DNA of 64,000 nt, taken from G963704535 sp963704535. GTDB taxonomy: Bacteria; Chloroflexota; Chloroflexia; Chloroflexales; Roseiflexaceae. The notes under the pieces are model-generated. The model saw only the letters and a program-made list of their open reading frames with translations. It made no database searches and had not been told where the DNA came from. The stretch lies in assembly GCA_963704535.1 (NCBI GenBank), contig OY969916.1, positions 1,054,001-1,118,000 on the forward strand. The letters run 5' to 3'. Numbering within the stretch: position 1 is the first letter of the stretch; each line of letters begins with the position of its first letter. Both the position numbers and the translations under genes were made by a program. Below, piece by piece: positions 8,666 through 17,538 of this stretch.

Positions 8666-10096
8666 CTAAAATTTCACCGTGGCCTCGTTCGAGCAGGTCG
8701 ATGTCCCCGCCTGACACACCTTATACTTATACGTGCCGGCCTTCTGCACCTGGTCGGTGTGCGCTCCGTCGTTCGCGGTGGTCGTGATCTTGGAGCCGTC
8801 GCGGTAAATATCGACCTTGGACGATGTCGCGCCACTCCAGCTCAGGTCGACAAACCGCTTGTTTTTGGACACCCGGCCGGTGGCCGAGAGCGTAATCGTG
8901 GCCGGTGGGGGCGGGGACACGACGCCGCCGTTGAGCGAGACGGCCACGTTGGCGCTGCCCGCGTTGAGCACGACTACATCCAGGCGCGCATCGCCGTTCA
9001 GGTCCCCCAGCGCCAGGTCGTCCGGGCCATTCCCAGCCTGATTGACCACATGTGCGGCGAAGGTGCCATTGCCGTTGTTTAGCAGCATCGACCAGTTGTT
9101 GCTATCGCGGTTGGCAGTGACGAGATCAAGGTCGCCGTCCCGGTCGAGGTCGCCCGCCGCAATCGACTTGGGATACGTGCCGGCTCCATACACCACGTCG
9201 GCGGCGAAGGTTCCAGTTCCGTTATTGGACAAGATCGAGACATCTGAGCTGAAGGCGTTGGCGGTGGCGATATCAATATCACCATCCCGGTCGAAATCGC
9301 CGGTCACCAGATCGTATGGGCCGTCGCCCACGTCGTACCACACATACGGGGCGAACGTCGCGTCGCGGTTGTTGATCAAGACGGTTGTATTTCAAATGCC
9401 ATGATTGACGTAGGCCAGATCCCTGAATCCGTCGCCGTTGAAGTCACCGCTCGTGATCGCTGTGGGCACGTAGCCATTGCCATAGCTACCGTTGTGGGCA
9501 AAGCTCGCTTGGCCGTTGTTGACCAGCACCGTAGCCTTGAAACACATATTCGCGCCGGCCAGATCATTGTCGCCGTCGCTGTCCAGGTCGCCAATCGTCA
9601 CACTTTGAGTCGAGTAGCAGGTGTCGTAGCTGACCGGGGCGCCAAAGGTGCCGTTGCCGTGGTTGAGCAGCACCGCGATCTGGCCTGACATTGTCACGGA
9701 TGCCACGGCGAGATCATTATCCCCGTCGCCGTCGAGGTCGCCGATCGCGAGATCCGTGATAGCGGCATCCGCGCCCCATAGATTGTTGTACTGTGCCACA
9801 TTCCCGAACGCCCCCGCTCCATTATTGAACAGCAGCCGGAGATGCCCTGGAAAGTTCACGATCGCCAGATCACTATCCCCATCGCGATCGAGATCGCCGA
9901 CGGCGACCGCAGTGGGGTCCGCCCCAGCGGCATAGAAGACCGGGCTGGAGAAACCACCGGCGGCCTGTGCAACGCTCGTCGCCGCCATGGCGATAAGCGA
10001 CAGGGCGACGACCAGCCCGCTCAATCGGCGCACCGAACTGAGCGGAACAATCTTGGAGTTGCGCGATGCTTGCTCGGTCCCACGAGAACCACCCAT
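8666..10096 (-). CDS. Secreted FG-GAP/VCBS repeat protein with in-frame TGA
   Basis: About 476 codons. There is a signal peptide (LSGLVVALSLIAMAAT...AQA), then roughly nine FG-GAP/VCBS repeats with the calcium-binding pattern DxDxDGDxDLA (e.g. GDLDRDGDSDLAIVN, GDFDRDGDIDIATAN, GDLNGDARLDVVVLN), which usually fold as a beta-propeller. A C-terminal fibronectin-III-like domain follows (LSWSGATSSKVDIYRDGS...AGTYKYKV). A single TGA at 9392-9394 interrupts repeat six; the reading frame is the same on both sides, so this is a nonsense change or base-call error, not a frameshift. Likely an extracellular or surface protein of unknown role. Confidence 0.8.
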
Positions 10097-10283
10097 AACT
10101 GACCTCCTCTACAACTACGCACACTAAACAGCACCTCTACGACAGAGGTGGTATTACGCCACACAGACGGATTTCCCTATTCACTTCGGGAGCTTTTGGA
10201 TGGACTTCTGTGAAGAGTACGTAGCGAGATAATCTGTTGTATCTGTATCCAGTTTTGCTCTCTTTTAGACAGGGCTCTGGGTT

Positions 10284-10350
10284 GCGCCATTCTACTTTAC
10301 AGTGTGAGTGGGGAAGGCCGAGGGGGCTGCCCCCTCAAACCCCCTTTTTC
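10284..10350 (+). repeat. GAGGGG-palindrome repeat, copy 2 (long form)
   Basis: Hairpin GAGGGGGCTGCCCCCTC followed by AAACCCCCTTTTT, preceded by a 35-nt left flank (GCGCCATTCTACTTTACAG...) that recurs at 43937. It lies in the 370-nt gap 10097-10466, which otherwise holds only a small 7-bp hairpin (10132-10150) and no gene that I can see. Confidence 0.75.
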
Positions 10351-10466
10351 CCAGAACTGTAATCAAGATTTGTTCAACTTTCCCACTTCGACTATACTAC
10401 GCCTGCCACACCGTCAAACATTGGCGATGATCTGTTGAAGTTGTGTTGAATGAGGTCAAGCGTCCT

Positions 10467-12006
10467 ATGTCCCATCGAATATCCACCCTGACCTTACTTG
10501 TCGCACTCCTGGTGCTACTCGCCGCCTGTGCCGGCCCTGCGGCCCAGGCGAACGAGCCGGCCACCACCGCACCCCCCGCGCCGACTGCCGCGCCGACTGC
10601 CGCGCCGACCACTGCGCCAACCACTGCGCCGACGAGCACGCCCGCGCCGACTGCGGTCCCAAGCCTGGCGAGCGATATCTACGTCGCCGGCGTCGACGTC
10701 GGCGAGCTGACGGTCGAGCAGGTCCGCGCGAAGCTGGAGCGGGAGCTGGCCCCCAAGCTGGGCTCGATCGAGGTCCAGGCCGGCGAGGCGCATCTGACGC
10801 TCCGGCCAGAGGAGATCGACTTGGAGCTGGCGCTGGACGAGATGCTCGCAGCAGCGCAGCAGGCCGAGGCCGGGGCGCGGATCGCCCTGCGGGTACGCTA
10901 CGACGAAGCTGGGCTGTGGGCTGCGCTGGAGGACCTGGCGAAGCAGGTTGATACGCCGCCGGTCGTCACTGTCATCACCAGCACCGCGTCGATCTCGCGC
11001 AGCTTCGCCATCAGCGAGGGCCGGACACTCGACCTCGACGCCGCCGTCCAGGCGCTCGACCAGCGGCTGCAAACGCTCGGCGGCGCCCGGCGAGTCACCC
11101 TTTCGCCGCAGCCGGCGGTCGGCGCCGCGGCGCGCCCGACGCCTGAGCAGCTCCAGCAGCAGATCGAGCAGATGGCCGGCGAGTGGAATGGGATCATCGG
11201 CGTTTATGTCTACGACCTGGCCAGCGACACGGTCGTCGCCAGCCTGAACGAGAACAGCGTCTTCTCCGGCGCCAGCGTCATGAAGGTGCCGATCCTGCTG
11301 CAATCCTACATCAAGCTGCCGAAGTTCTCCACCAAGCAGGAGACATGGCTGAAGAAGATGATCGTTGAGAGCGATAACCTGTCGGCGAACCAGATGCTGG
11401 CGGCCAGCGCCAACGGCGCCGGGACCGAGGACGCGCTCCAGGGTGCGCTCGACATGACCGCGATGCTGCAAGGGCTCGGCCTGGAGCACACCTACCAGTA
11501 CATGCCCTATGAGGCTAGCGACTACTTGATCAATGTTCGCAAATTCAAGATCAAGCGCGGGCCGCCGCAGGAGGGCCCCAAGCCCTACACCGAGGCCGAC
11601 CCCGTGCTACGCACGACCCCGGCCGAGATGAGCCGCGTGTTCCTACTGATCCACCAGTGCAGCCAGGGCAAAGGGCCGCTGCTGGAGCAGTTCGCCGAAC
11701 TCGCTAAACGAGGCACGCTGCCAGGAGATGCTCGACCGCCTGGAGAAGAACGGCGACCGCAAGCGCATGGTGGCTGGTTTTCCGGCCGGCACACTGGCTG
11801 CCCATAAGAGTGGCTGGATCGAGGACATGCAGGCGGATGTCGGCCTGGTGCGCTCACCGGGGGGCGACTTCCTGCTGGCCATCTACGTCTACCGCGACAT
11901 CGGCCCCAAGAAGATCTATTTGGACGACCGGGTGGCTATGCCGGTGATCGCCAGCTTTGCGCGGGCGGCATATACGTATTACAATCCAGTTCAACTGACA
12001 AGGTGA
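10467..12006 (+). CDS. Class A beta-lactamase-fold serine hydrolase lipoprotein (one frame break)
   Basis: About 512 residues. A signal peptide with lipobox LLAAC is followed by a Thr/Ala/Pro linker (APTAAPTTAP repeats), then a region resembling the YoaR/VanW-type peptidoglycan-binding domain (VAGVDVGELTVEQVRAKLE), then a serine-hydrolase domain. All three catalytic motifs are visible: S-x-x-K in GASVMKVPI, SDN in VESDNLSAN, and KSG in AHKSGWIED. One extra C at about 11702 breaks the frame; without it the reading is FAELLNEARCQEMLDRL. It is probably a cell-wall-associated hydrolase or transpeptidase-like enzyme; real antibiotic hydrolysis cannot be inferred. ATG 10467 is preferred over GTG 10443 because it begins a normal signal peptide. 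Confidence 0.82.
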
Positions 12007-12013
12007 CAAGGCT

Positions 12014-14089
12014 ATGCCAGATCTCCCCATCCGCCGCATGATCATGTACAAGCACGGCGTCGGCTACTTCGAGCGGCGCGGCCCGGTGCAGAGCACCACG
12101 CTGCGGCTGAGTTTCCCGCGCGAGGCCATGGACGACGTGCTCAAGAGCCTGGTCGCGCTGGACCTTGGCGCGGGCCAGGTGCTGGGCGTCGACTTCGAGA
12201 CGCCGGAGGACCGCGCGACCCAGATCGCGCGCGGCTCGATCCACCTCTCCGACAACCGCAGCCTGCTCGACCTGCTGCGCGACCTGCGCGGTCGGCGTGT
12301 GCGCCTGTGGCTGGAGCCGGAGCGCGGCGAGCCCCGCAAGGGGTTCGGGCTGGCCGGCGGCCGCCGCGCCGAGGGCGACGCGGCGCCGACGACTGCCGAG
12401 CCGCCGGCCGAGCCGCGCGACCATGCCGAAGGGCTGGTGGTCGGGGTCGATGTCGAGGACCAGGAACAACTGCGGCTGCCACTGGTCTCGATCTACCAGC
12501 CCGACCAGCGGCGCGTTCGCACCTACCCGGTGCGCGAGGTCAAGCGGATCGAGATCCTCGACGACCGAGCCGCCGAGGATCTGGGTTACTTCCTGCGCGC
12601 GGCCCAGAGCGAGGAGGATCGCCGCGCCGCAACGCTGCACCTCTCGGAAGGCGAGCACGACCTGCTGGTCGGCTACATCGCCCCGGCGCCGGCGTGGCGC
12701 GTCAGCTACCGCATCCTGGCCGAGAACAAAGAACAAAAAACAGAGAACAAAGACGCGACGGATAAGGAGGTTGTTCTTGGTTCTTTGTTCTCTGTTCTGC
12801 TCCAGGGCTGGGGCCTGTTCGACAACCAGCTCGACGAGGACCTGGAGAACGTTACGCTGACGCTGGTGGCCGGGATGCCGGTCTCGTTTCGCTACCGGCT
12901 GTATGAGCCCCACACGCCGGAGCGCCCGCTGATCGCCGACGAGGAGCGCACGGTGGCGGCGCCAATCGCGTTCGGCGCGATGCCGCCGCCCGCCGCAGCG
13001 CCGATGGAGATGCCCGCGCCGAAGCGGATGCACGCGCGTGGCGCCGGGCTGGCCGCCGCTGCGTACGCGGACTCGATCTCCGTGGAGGCAGCCGAGTCTT
13101 CGACGCAGCCGGCCAGCGTCGGCGAGGAGCGTGGCGCGCTGTTCCAGTACCGCGTCGCGCACCCAGTCAGCGTCGCGCGCGGGCAATCGGCCATGGTGCC
13201 GATCGTCGCGCAGCGGCTCGGCGGGCGCAAGGAGCTGCTGTACAACGGCCAGAAGCTGCCGCGCCACCCGGTCGCCAGCCTGCGGATGCGCAATGAGACC
13301 GGGCTGACACTGGAGCGCGGGCCGGTGACGGTGATCGAGCAGGGCGACTACGCCGGCGAGGCGGTGATCCCCTTCACCCGCGCGGGCGGCGAGCTGATCG
13401 TTCCGTATGCCGTCGAACTCGGCATCACCGTGCAGGAAGAGCGCAGCAGCGACCGCCAGACCGGCGCGATCGGCGTGCGCGACGATTACCTGCTGATCCA
13501 GGAGTGGGACGTTCAGCGTATGACCTACCGGATCGTCAACACATTGAGCACAGCGGTCGAGGTGCTGGTCGAGCAGGCCCTGGCGCCCGGCTACACGCTC
13601 CACGAGACTGCGGCACCGGCCGAGCAAGCCCAAGGCCAGGCTCGCTGGCCGGTTCAGTGCCCGCCCGGCGTGGAGACGACCTTTACGGTCCAGCAGCGCC
13701 GCGAGCTGAGCCGGCGCGAGCAGGTGCGCGGCGTGACCCACCGGCAACTGAGCCAGTTCCTACGCCAGCGTTTCCTTGACGACGCGACTTTCCAGGCGCT
13801 GTCCGGTGTGCTGACGCTCTACGGCCAGGTCGAAACGCACCAGCGGCGCCTCAAGGAGATCGCCGGCGAGCGCCACAATGCCTACGAGCAGCAGCGCCAG
13901 ATCCAGGGCAGCCTGTCACCCTTGGGGCGCGACGGCGAGGAGGGCGCGCTGCGAGGGCGCTACATCGCGACGCTGGGAGAGCTGGAGGACCGGCTGGCGG
14001 CGCTTGCGAACGAGGAGCAGCGCCTGAAGGCCGATATTACGCGGCTGGAGGAGCAGGCGCTCAAGGCCCTGGCGGCGCTGGCTTCCTGA
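12014..14089 (+). CDS. DUF4139-like conserved protein with an in-frame heptamer-repeat insertion
   Basis: A 691-residue soluble protein starting 7 nt after the preceding gene, so probably in the same transcript. The N-terminal part (MIMYKHGVGYFERRG...SFPREAMDDVLKSL) and the C-terminal beta-rich part (VPYAVELGITVQEE, YLLIQEWDVQRMTYRIVN) resemble the DUF4140/DUF4139 (MuiA-like) proteins. The end is a coiled coil (LEDRLAALANEEQRLKADI). Residues about 237-262 (ENKEQKTENKDATDKEVV...) are encoded by the inverted heptamer pair at 12722-12799, which keeps the frame open. The function is unknown. Confidence 0.65.
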   Translation: MPDLPIRRMIMYKHGVGYFERRGPVQSTTLRLSFPREAMDDVLKSLVALDLGAGQVLGVDFETPEDRATQIARGSIHLSDNRSLLDLLRDLRGRRVRLWLEPERGEPRKGFGLAGGRRAEGDAAPTTAEPPAEPRDHAEGLVVGVDVEDQEQLRLPLVSIYQPDQRRVRTYPVREVKRIEILDDRAAEDLGYFLRAAQSEEDRRAATLHLSEGEHDLLVGYIAPAPAWRVSYRILAENKEQKTENKDATDKEVVLGSLFSVLLQGWGLFDNQLDEDLENVTLTLVAGMPVSFRYRLYEPHTPERPLIADEERTVAAPIAFGAMPPPAAAPMEMPAPKRMHARGAGLAAAAYADSISVEAAESSTQPASVGEERGALFQYRVAHPVSVARGQSAMVPIVAQRLGGRKELLYNGQKLPRHPVASLRMRNETGLTLERGPVTVIEQGDYAGEAVIPFTRAGGELIVPYAVELGITVQEERSSDRQTGAIGVRDDYLLIQEWDVQRMTYRIVNTLSTAVEVLVEQALAPGYTLHETAAPAEQAQGQARWPVQCPPGVETTFTVQQRRELSRREQVRGVTHRQLSQFLRQRFLDDATFQALSGVLTLYGQVETHQRRLKEIAGERHNAYEQQRQIQGSLSPLGRDGEEGALRGRYIATLGELEDRLAALANEEQRLKADITRLEEQALKALAALAS
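12722..12799. repeat. Inverted heptamer pair inside a CDS
   Basis: The left arm (12722-12752) is built of GAACAAA/GAACAGA units; the right arm (12770-12799) is TTGTTCTTGGTTCTTTGTTC-like. It is the same family as 5246-5330 but lies within the DUF4139-like coding sequence and is translated in frame. Confidence 0.85.
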
Positions 14090-14099
14090 TAGCTTCTCC

Positions 14100-14162
14100 T
14101 GAAAGGGTGAAAGGGTGAAGGGGTGAGAATGTCACCCTTTCACCCCTTCACCCTTTCACCCA
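14100..14162. repeat. Inverted octamer pair (GAAAGGGT/ACCCTTTC)
   Basis: Three units of about GAAAGGGT, an 8-nt centre, then three reverse-complement units. The arms form a hairpin between two convergent genes (ends 14089 and 14188) and could terminate transcription from both sides. Confidence 0.85.
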
Positions 14163-14187
14163 CCAAACCACTCCCTGTGGCGAATCA

Positions 14188-15108
14188 CTACGCCTCGCGC
14201 GGCCGCGCCTGGCCGCGGTGTAGCAGCGTGATCGCGCCGAGCAGCAGCACCGCACCCAGCAGCGCCAGCGGGCCGAGCCGCTCGCCGAACAGGAGCCAGG
14301 CCAGCGCCGTCGAGGTCAGCGGCTCGACCAGCGTGATAATGCTGGCGGCGGTCGCGCTGGTTGAGCGCATACCGGCCAGGAAGAACACGTAGGCCAGCGC
14401 CGTCGGGACCAGCCCCAGGTACAGCAGCAACCCCCAGGCGGGAGCCGGGTAGGAGATGACCAGGCCGGCGGCCAGGGCGAACGGCAGCAGCATGACCGCG
14501 CCGGCGGTGAAGCCGATCGTGATCGGCTGGAGCGGGTGGTAGCTGCCGGCAATAGCCCGACTGCAAAGCGTGATCACCGCGTAGCCAAACGCGGCGGCCA
14601 GCGACAGCAGCAGCCCCGGCAGAAGCTGGCCGGGTGCGCCGCTGCCCGTCCCAGGCCCGACCAGCATCAGGGTGCCCGCAAGCGCGCAGACCAGCGCCGC
14701 CAGCACTGGCGCGCTGAGCCGCTCGCGCAGCAGCGCCGCCGACAAGAGTGCCACAATCACCGGCGCCGTGCAGAGCGTCACCAGCACCGCGATAGCCACC
14801 CCGACCCGCGCGATCGCGGCGAAGTAGCAGACCTGGTACATCGCCGTGACGGCGCCGATCAGCAGCATCACGGCCAGGTCGCGCCGCGCGACGCGCAGCG
14901 CCCGCCGGCCCAGCGCGCCCCAGCAGGCGCCCCACAGGACCGGCGCAGAGATCGCCAGCCGAAACAGGCCGATTGAGAGCGCGTTGGTCTCGGCAAGGCC
15001 ATAGATCGCCCTGGTGGCGACGCCAACGGTACCCCACAGTACGGCGGCGAGCATGATCAACAACAGCCCGTCGCGTAAGCGCGACCGGGCATCGAGCGCG
15101 ATATTCAT
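14188..15108 (-). CDS. EamA-family (drug/metabolite) transporter
   Basis: A 306-residue integral membrane protein with about ten helices arranged as two EamA repeats: MLAAVLWGTVGVATRAIYGL begins repeat one, and LLSLAAAFGYAVITLCSRAI begins repeat two. The GTVGVATR and EPLTSTALAWLLFGERLGPL segments are typical of the drug/metabolite transporter superfamily; the last gives a recognisable second-repeat ExxxxxxxxxxxGE pattern. The substrate cannot be predicted. It is a single gene, convergent with the gene before it. Confidence 0.88.
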   Translation of the reverse strand: MNIALDARSRLRDGLLLIMLAAVLWGTVGVATRAIYGLAETNALSIGLFRLAISAPVLWGACWGALGRRALRVARRDLAVMLLIGAVTAMYQVCYFAAIARVGVAIAVLVTLCTAPVIVALLSAALLRERLSAPVLAALVCALAGTLMLVGPGTGSGAPGQLLPGLLLSLAAAFGYAVITLCSRAIAGSYHPLQPITIGFTAGAVMLLPFALAAGLVISYPAPAWGLLLYLGLVPTALAYVFFLAGMRSTSATAASIITLVEPLTSTALAWLLFGERLGPLALLGAVLLLGAITLLHRGQARPREA

Positions 15109-15318
15109 GGGAACAACAACCCTTTCCTCACAAGCTGAACCGCGTCAACCGAACGTGAGGGCAGGATCGGCACCAGCCGCCGGGGCGCGACAGTGCGCCA
15201 GGAGAAGGGTTGGCCGGCCTGCCCCTAACGGGAGCAGCGAGCCGGCGGGGGCAGGATACTGAAGCGTGTATGAGGCATACGGAATAGCTCCGTCAGATAA
15301 TCAGAATCAGAGCAGCTA

Positions 15319-15353
15319 CCCTGTAGGGCCAGCCCTCCGTGGCTGGCCCAGCC
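15319..15353. repeat. CCACGGAGGG repeat family, copy 1
   Basis: The reverse complement reads GGGCCAGCCACGGAGGGC then TGGCCCTACAGGG. The same CCACGGAGGG...CTACAGGG unit recurs at 26900-27008 and inside tgt at 40086-40268. The gap 15109-15353 holds nothing else that I recognise. Confidence 0.6.
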
Positions 15354-16025
15354 CTACGCGCCCGTCACCAGCGTGATCGACAGGCCGTCGTAGCCCTTGC
15401 TCCCGACCGTCTGGAGCGCCGTGGTCACGAGGCGCGGGTCGTTCGCCAGCACGGCGAGGGCCTGGCGCACGCCCTGCACGCTGGCATCGCCGCTGGTGGG
15501 GTCGCTCACCGCGCCATTACGCACGACATTATCGATGATAATCAGGCTGCCAGGCTTGGTCATCCGCAGCGCCCACACCAGATATTCGGGCGTGCTCTGC
15601 TTGTCGGCGTCGATGAACACCAGGTCGAATGGGCCGGCGCCGGCGTCGACCAACTGCGGGAGTGTCGTTCCCGCCGGCCCCAACCGCACTTCGACGACCG
15701 CCGCCAGCCCCGCCCGCTCGATATTGGCCTGCGCGACGGCGGCGTGGGCCGGGTCGATCTCCAGCGTGATCAGCTGGCCATCCGGCGGCAGCGCGCGCGC
15801 AAGCCAGATCGTGCTGTACCCGCCCAGCGTGCCGATTTCGAGGATCGAGCGAACGCCGTGCGCGCGGGCCAGCAGGTGCAGCAGCTTGCCCTGGTTGGGC
15901 GAGACCTGCATCTGTGGCAGGCCCGCATCGACCGTGGCCTGGAGCGCGGCGTCCAGCGCCGGATCGGGCGGCGCGAACAGCCCAGCGAAGTAGTCGTCAA
16001 CCGCGGTCCACTGGTCGTGTGTCAT
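15354..16025 (-). CDS. SAM-dependent O-methyltransferase (class I, family 3)
   Basis: A 223-residue enzyme of the caffeoyl-CoA/catechol O-methyltransferase type. The SAM-binding motif I is SILEIGTLGGYSTIWLA; the metal-binding region is DLVFIDADKQSTPEYLVWA; later LIIIDNVVRNG matches the family's IxxDNxLxxG. The physiological substrate is unknown. ATG 16025 has a TGGAG ribosome-binding site 8 nt upstream; a GTG at 16037 overlapping the cupin stop is the alternative. It follows the cupin gene closely, forming a two-gene operon. Confidence 0.9.
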   Translation of the reverse strand: MTHDQWTAVDDYFAGLFAPPDPALDAALQATVDAGLPQMQVSPNQGKLLHLLARAHGVRSILEIGTLGGYSTIWLARALPPDGQLITLEIDPAHAAVAQANIERAGLAAVVEVRLGPAGTTLPQLVDAGAGPFDLVFIDADKQSTPEYLVWALRMTKPGSLIIIDNVVRNGAVSDPTSGDASVQGVRQALAVLANDPRLVTTALQTVGSKGYDGLSITLVTGA

Positions 16026-16036
16026 CGTTTGCTCCA

Positions 16037-16432
16037 CTACTCATCGTACCCGGAGGCCCAGTTCTTCGCCGCGACTTCCCAATCGGTCGGCCCCGGCTGC
16101 TTGATCGATAGGTGGCACATCGCCGAGTCGCGCGTGGCGCCATGCCAATGCCAAACCCCGGCCGGGATGGTGATCACGTCGCCAGGGGTGACAACCCGCT
16201 TCTCGGTCTCGGTCGCGACGATCCCTTGGCCCTGGAGGATATGCAGCACCTGGTCGCGCTGGTGGACATGCGGCCGCGTGCGCCCACCAGCGCTGAAGAA
16301 CACCGCCAGCACCTCGATCTCATCGCTATCGCCAGGGCCGGCGATGCTCTGGACGTGGACCTCGCCGTCGAAGTAGCCGCTACGCGACGAGTCCTGGCCC
16401 GCCTGCGCCCGGTCGATCGTGGAGATCTTCAT
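16037..16432 (-). CDS. Cupin-domain protein
   Basis: A 131-residue single-domain cupin. Metal-ligand motif 1 is RPHVHQRDQVLHILQGQG (HxH...E replaced by Q/H variants) and motif 2 is PGDVITIPAGVWHWHGA. The family includes small metal-dependent lyases and decarboxylases such as carboxymuconolactone decarboxylase-associated cupins. Its role may relate to the methyltransferase directly downstream, but no specific reaction can be read. Length and start are ordinary. Confidence 0.85.
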   Translation of the reverse strand: MKISTIDRAQAGQDSSRSGYFDGEVHVQSIAGPGDSDEIEVLAVFFSAGGRTRPHVHQRDQVLHILQGQGIVATETEKRVVTPGDVITIPAGVWHWHGATRDSAMCHLSIKQPGPTDWEVAAKNWASGYDE

Positions 16433-16654
16433 CGCTCATTCTCCGCTCAAGCTCTTGCACGAAAAGGAGTATACCACACTGAGCGCCATCCCCCGACCAC
16501 CGAAGGGCTAGTATCAATACCTTTCGAATAAGCACCGAGGAGTGAGCACCCAAGTGCGATCGGCGCCACCACGGCATCTGGGATGCCTACTCCTTGGTGG
16601 CTGCGTAACCCCCTCAATGACTTCAGAATCGATTTTCCCTATCATTTGTGGTGA

Positions 16655-16717
16655 CTGAGGATAGAGGATGGAGGATGGCTTCTCGGAAGCATCGAGAAAG
16701 CTATCCTCTATCCTAAT
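16655..16717. repeat. Inverted heptamer pair (GGATGGA type)
   Basis: GAGGATAGAGGATGGAGGAT (16657-16676) opposes TATCCTCTATCCT (16701-16713). It occupies the 335-nt gap 16433-16767, in which I see no gene or other site. Confidence 0.75.
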
Positions 16718-16767
16718 CTTCATGTTCTTCTCGTTCTTCGTGGAGGGTGAATGAGAGTATCGGAGGG

Positions 16768-17346
16768 CTATGCCGAGCGCTCCCTGGCCTGCTGCCGGTC
16801 GTGGCGGCCCTCGGCGAACTCCTCGATCATCTTGCGATTGAAGGCCGGGATGTCGGCGGGCTTGCGACTGGTCACTAGCCCCTGGTCCACCACCACCTCC
16901 TGGTCGACCCAGTTGGCGCCGGCGTTTCTAAGGTCGGTCTTGATCGATTCGTACGACGTGAGCATACAGCCTTTGACGACCCCGGCGTCGATCAGCGTCC
17001 ACGGGCCGTGGCAGATCGCCGCAATCGGCTTGCCGGCGTCGAAGAACGCCCGCACGAACTGGAGCGCATGCTGATTGACACGCAGCTTATCGGGATTCAT
17101 CACGCCGCCCGGCAGCAGCAGCGCGTCGAAGTCGTCGGCGTTGGCACGCTCCAGCGGCACATCGACCGGGAACTCATCGCCCCACTGGGTGTGCTGCCAG
17201 CCTTTGACCTTGCCCTTGGCCGGCGAGACGATCTTGGTCGTGGCGCCGGCCTGCTCAAGCGCCTGCTTCGGATCGGTCAACTCGACCTGCTCGAAGCCAT
17301 CAGTGACGAGAATCGCGACACGTTTGCCCTGTAGTTGCTGCTCCAT
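16768..17346 (-). CDS. PfpI/DJ-1-family protein (general stress protein 18 / deglycase-like)
   Basis: A 192-residue DJ-1/PfpI superfamily protein. The fold is shown by RVAILVTDGFEQVELTDPK (conserved acidic residue), LLLPGGVMNPDKLR, and the nucleophile-elbow cysteine in IAAICHGPWTLIDAG, followed by LTSYESIKTDLRNAGANW and VVVDQGLVTSRKPADI, typical of the YhbO/PfpI subgroup. Members act as protein or nucleotide deglycases or stress proteins. The start at 17346 is set by GGAG 7 nt upstream. It is divergent from the M20 amidohydrolase. Confidence 0.92.
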   Translation of the reverse strand: MEQQLQGKRVAILVTDGFEQVELTDPKQALEQAGATTKIVSPAKGKVKGWQHTQWGDEFPVDVPLERANADDFDALLLPGGVMNPDKLRVNQHALQFVRAFFDAGKPIAAICHGPWTLIDAGVVKGCMLTSYESIKTDLRNAGANWVDQEVVVDQGLVTSRKPADIPAFNRKMIEEFAEGRHDRQQARERSA

Positions 17347-17473
17347 AACATACTCCTTCGCTAGGCCCAGGTGTACGGCTCGCCGCGCCCAGGCTCGGCT
17401 CTCCCACCCCACCTTCGCAGCAACAGTTGTGCCACGCCGATGATACCTCTGCGGCAGCGGCAAGATTTGCCCG

Positions 17474-17479
17474 TATAAT
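17474..17479 (+). promoter_or_regulatory. -10 box of the amidohydrolase gene
   Basis: Perfect TATAAT 60 nt before the M20 start codon, in the 192-nt gap shared with the divergent PfpI gene. No good -35 hexamer is seen. Confidence 0.4.
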
Positions 17480-17538
17480 ACAGCGTACATCCCGGTTTCG
17501 TCCATGGCTGCTGCTGCGTGCATCGAAGGAGGAGCTGT

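Noticed and set aside
8666..10096. Frameshift in the FG-GAP gene
   Set aside because: Both halves read in the same frame; the interruption is a single TGA codon.
11936..13747. A 603-codon minus-strand frame over the DUF4139-like gene
   Set aside because: Shadow frame: no recognisable domain, and the plus-strand protein is conserved-looking and continuous.
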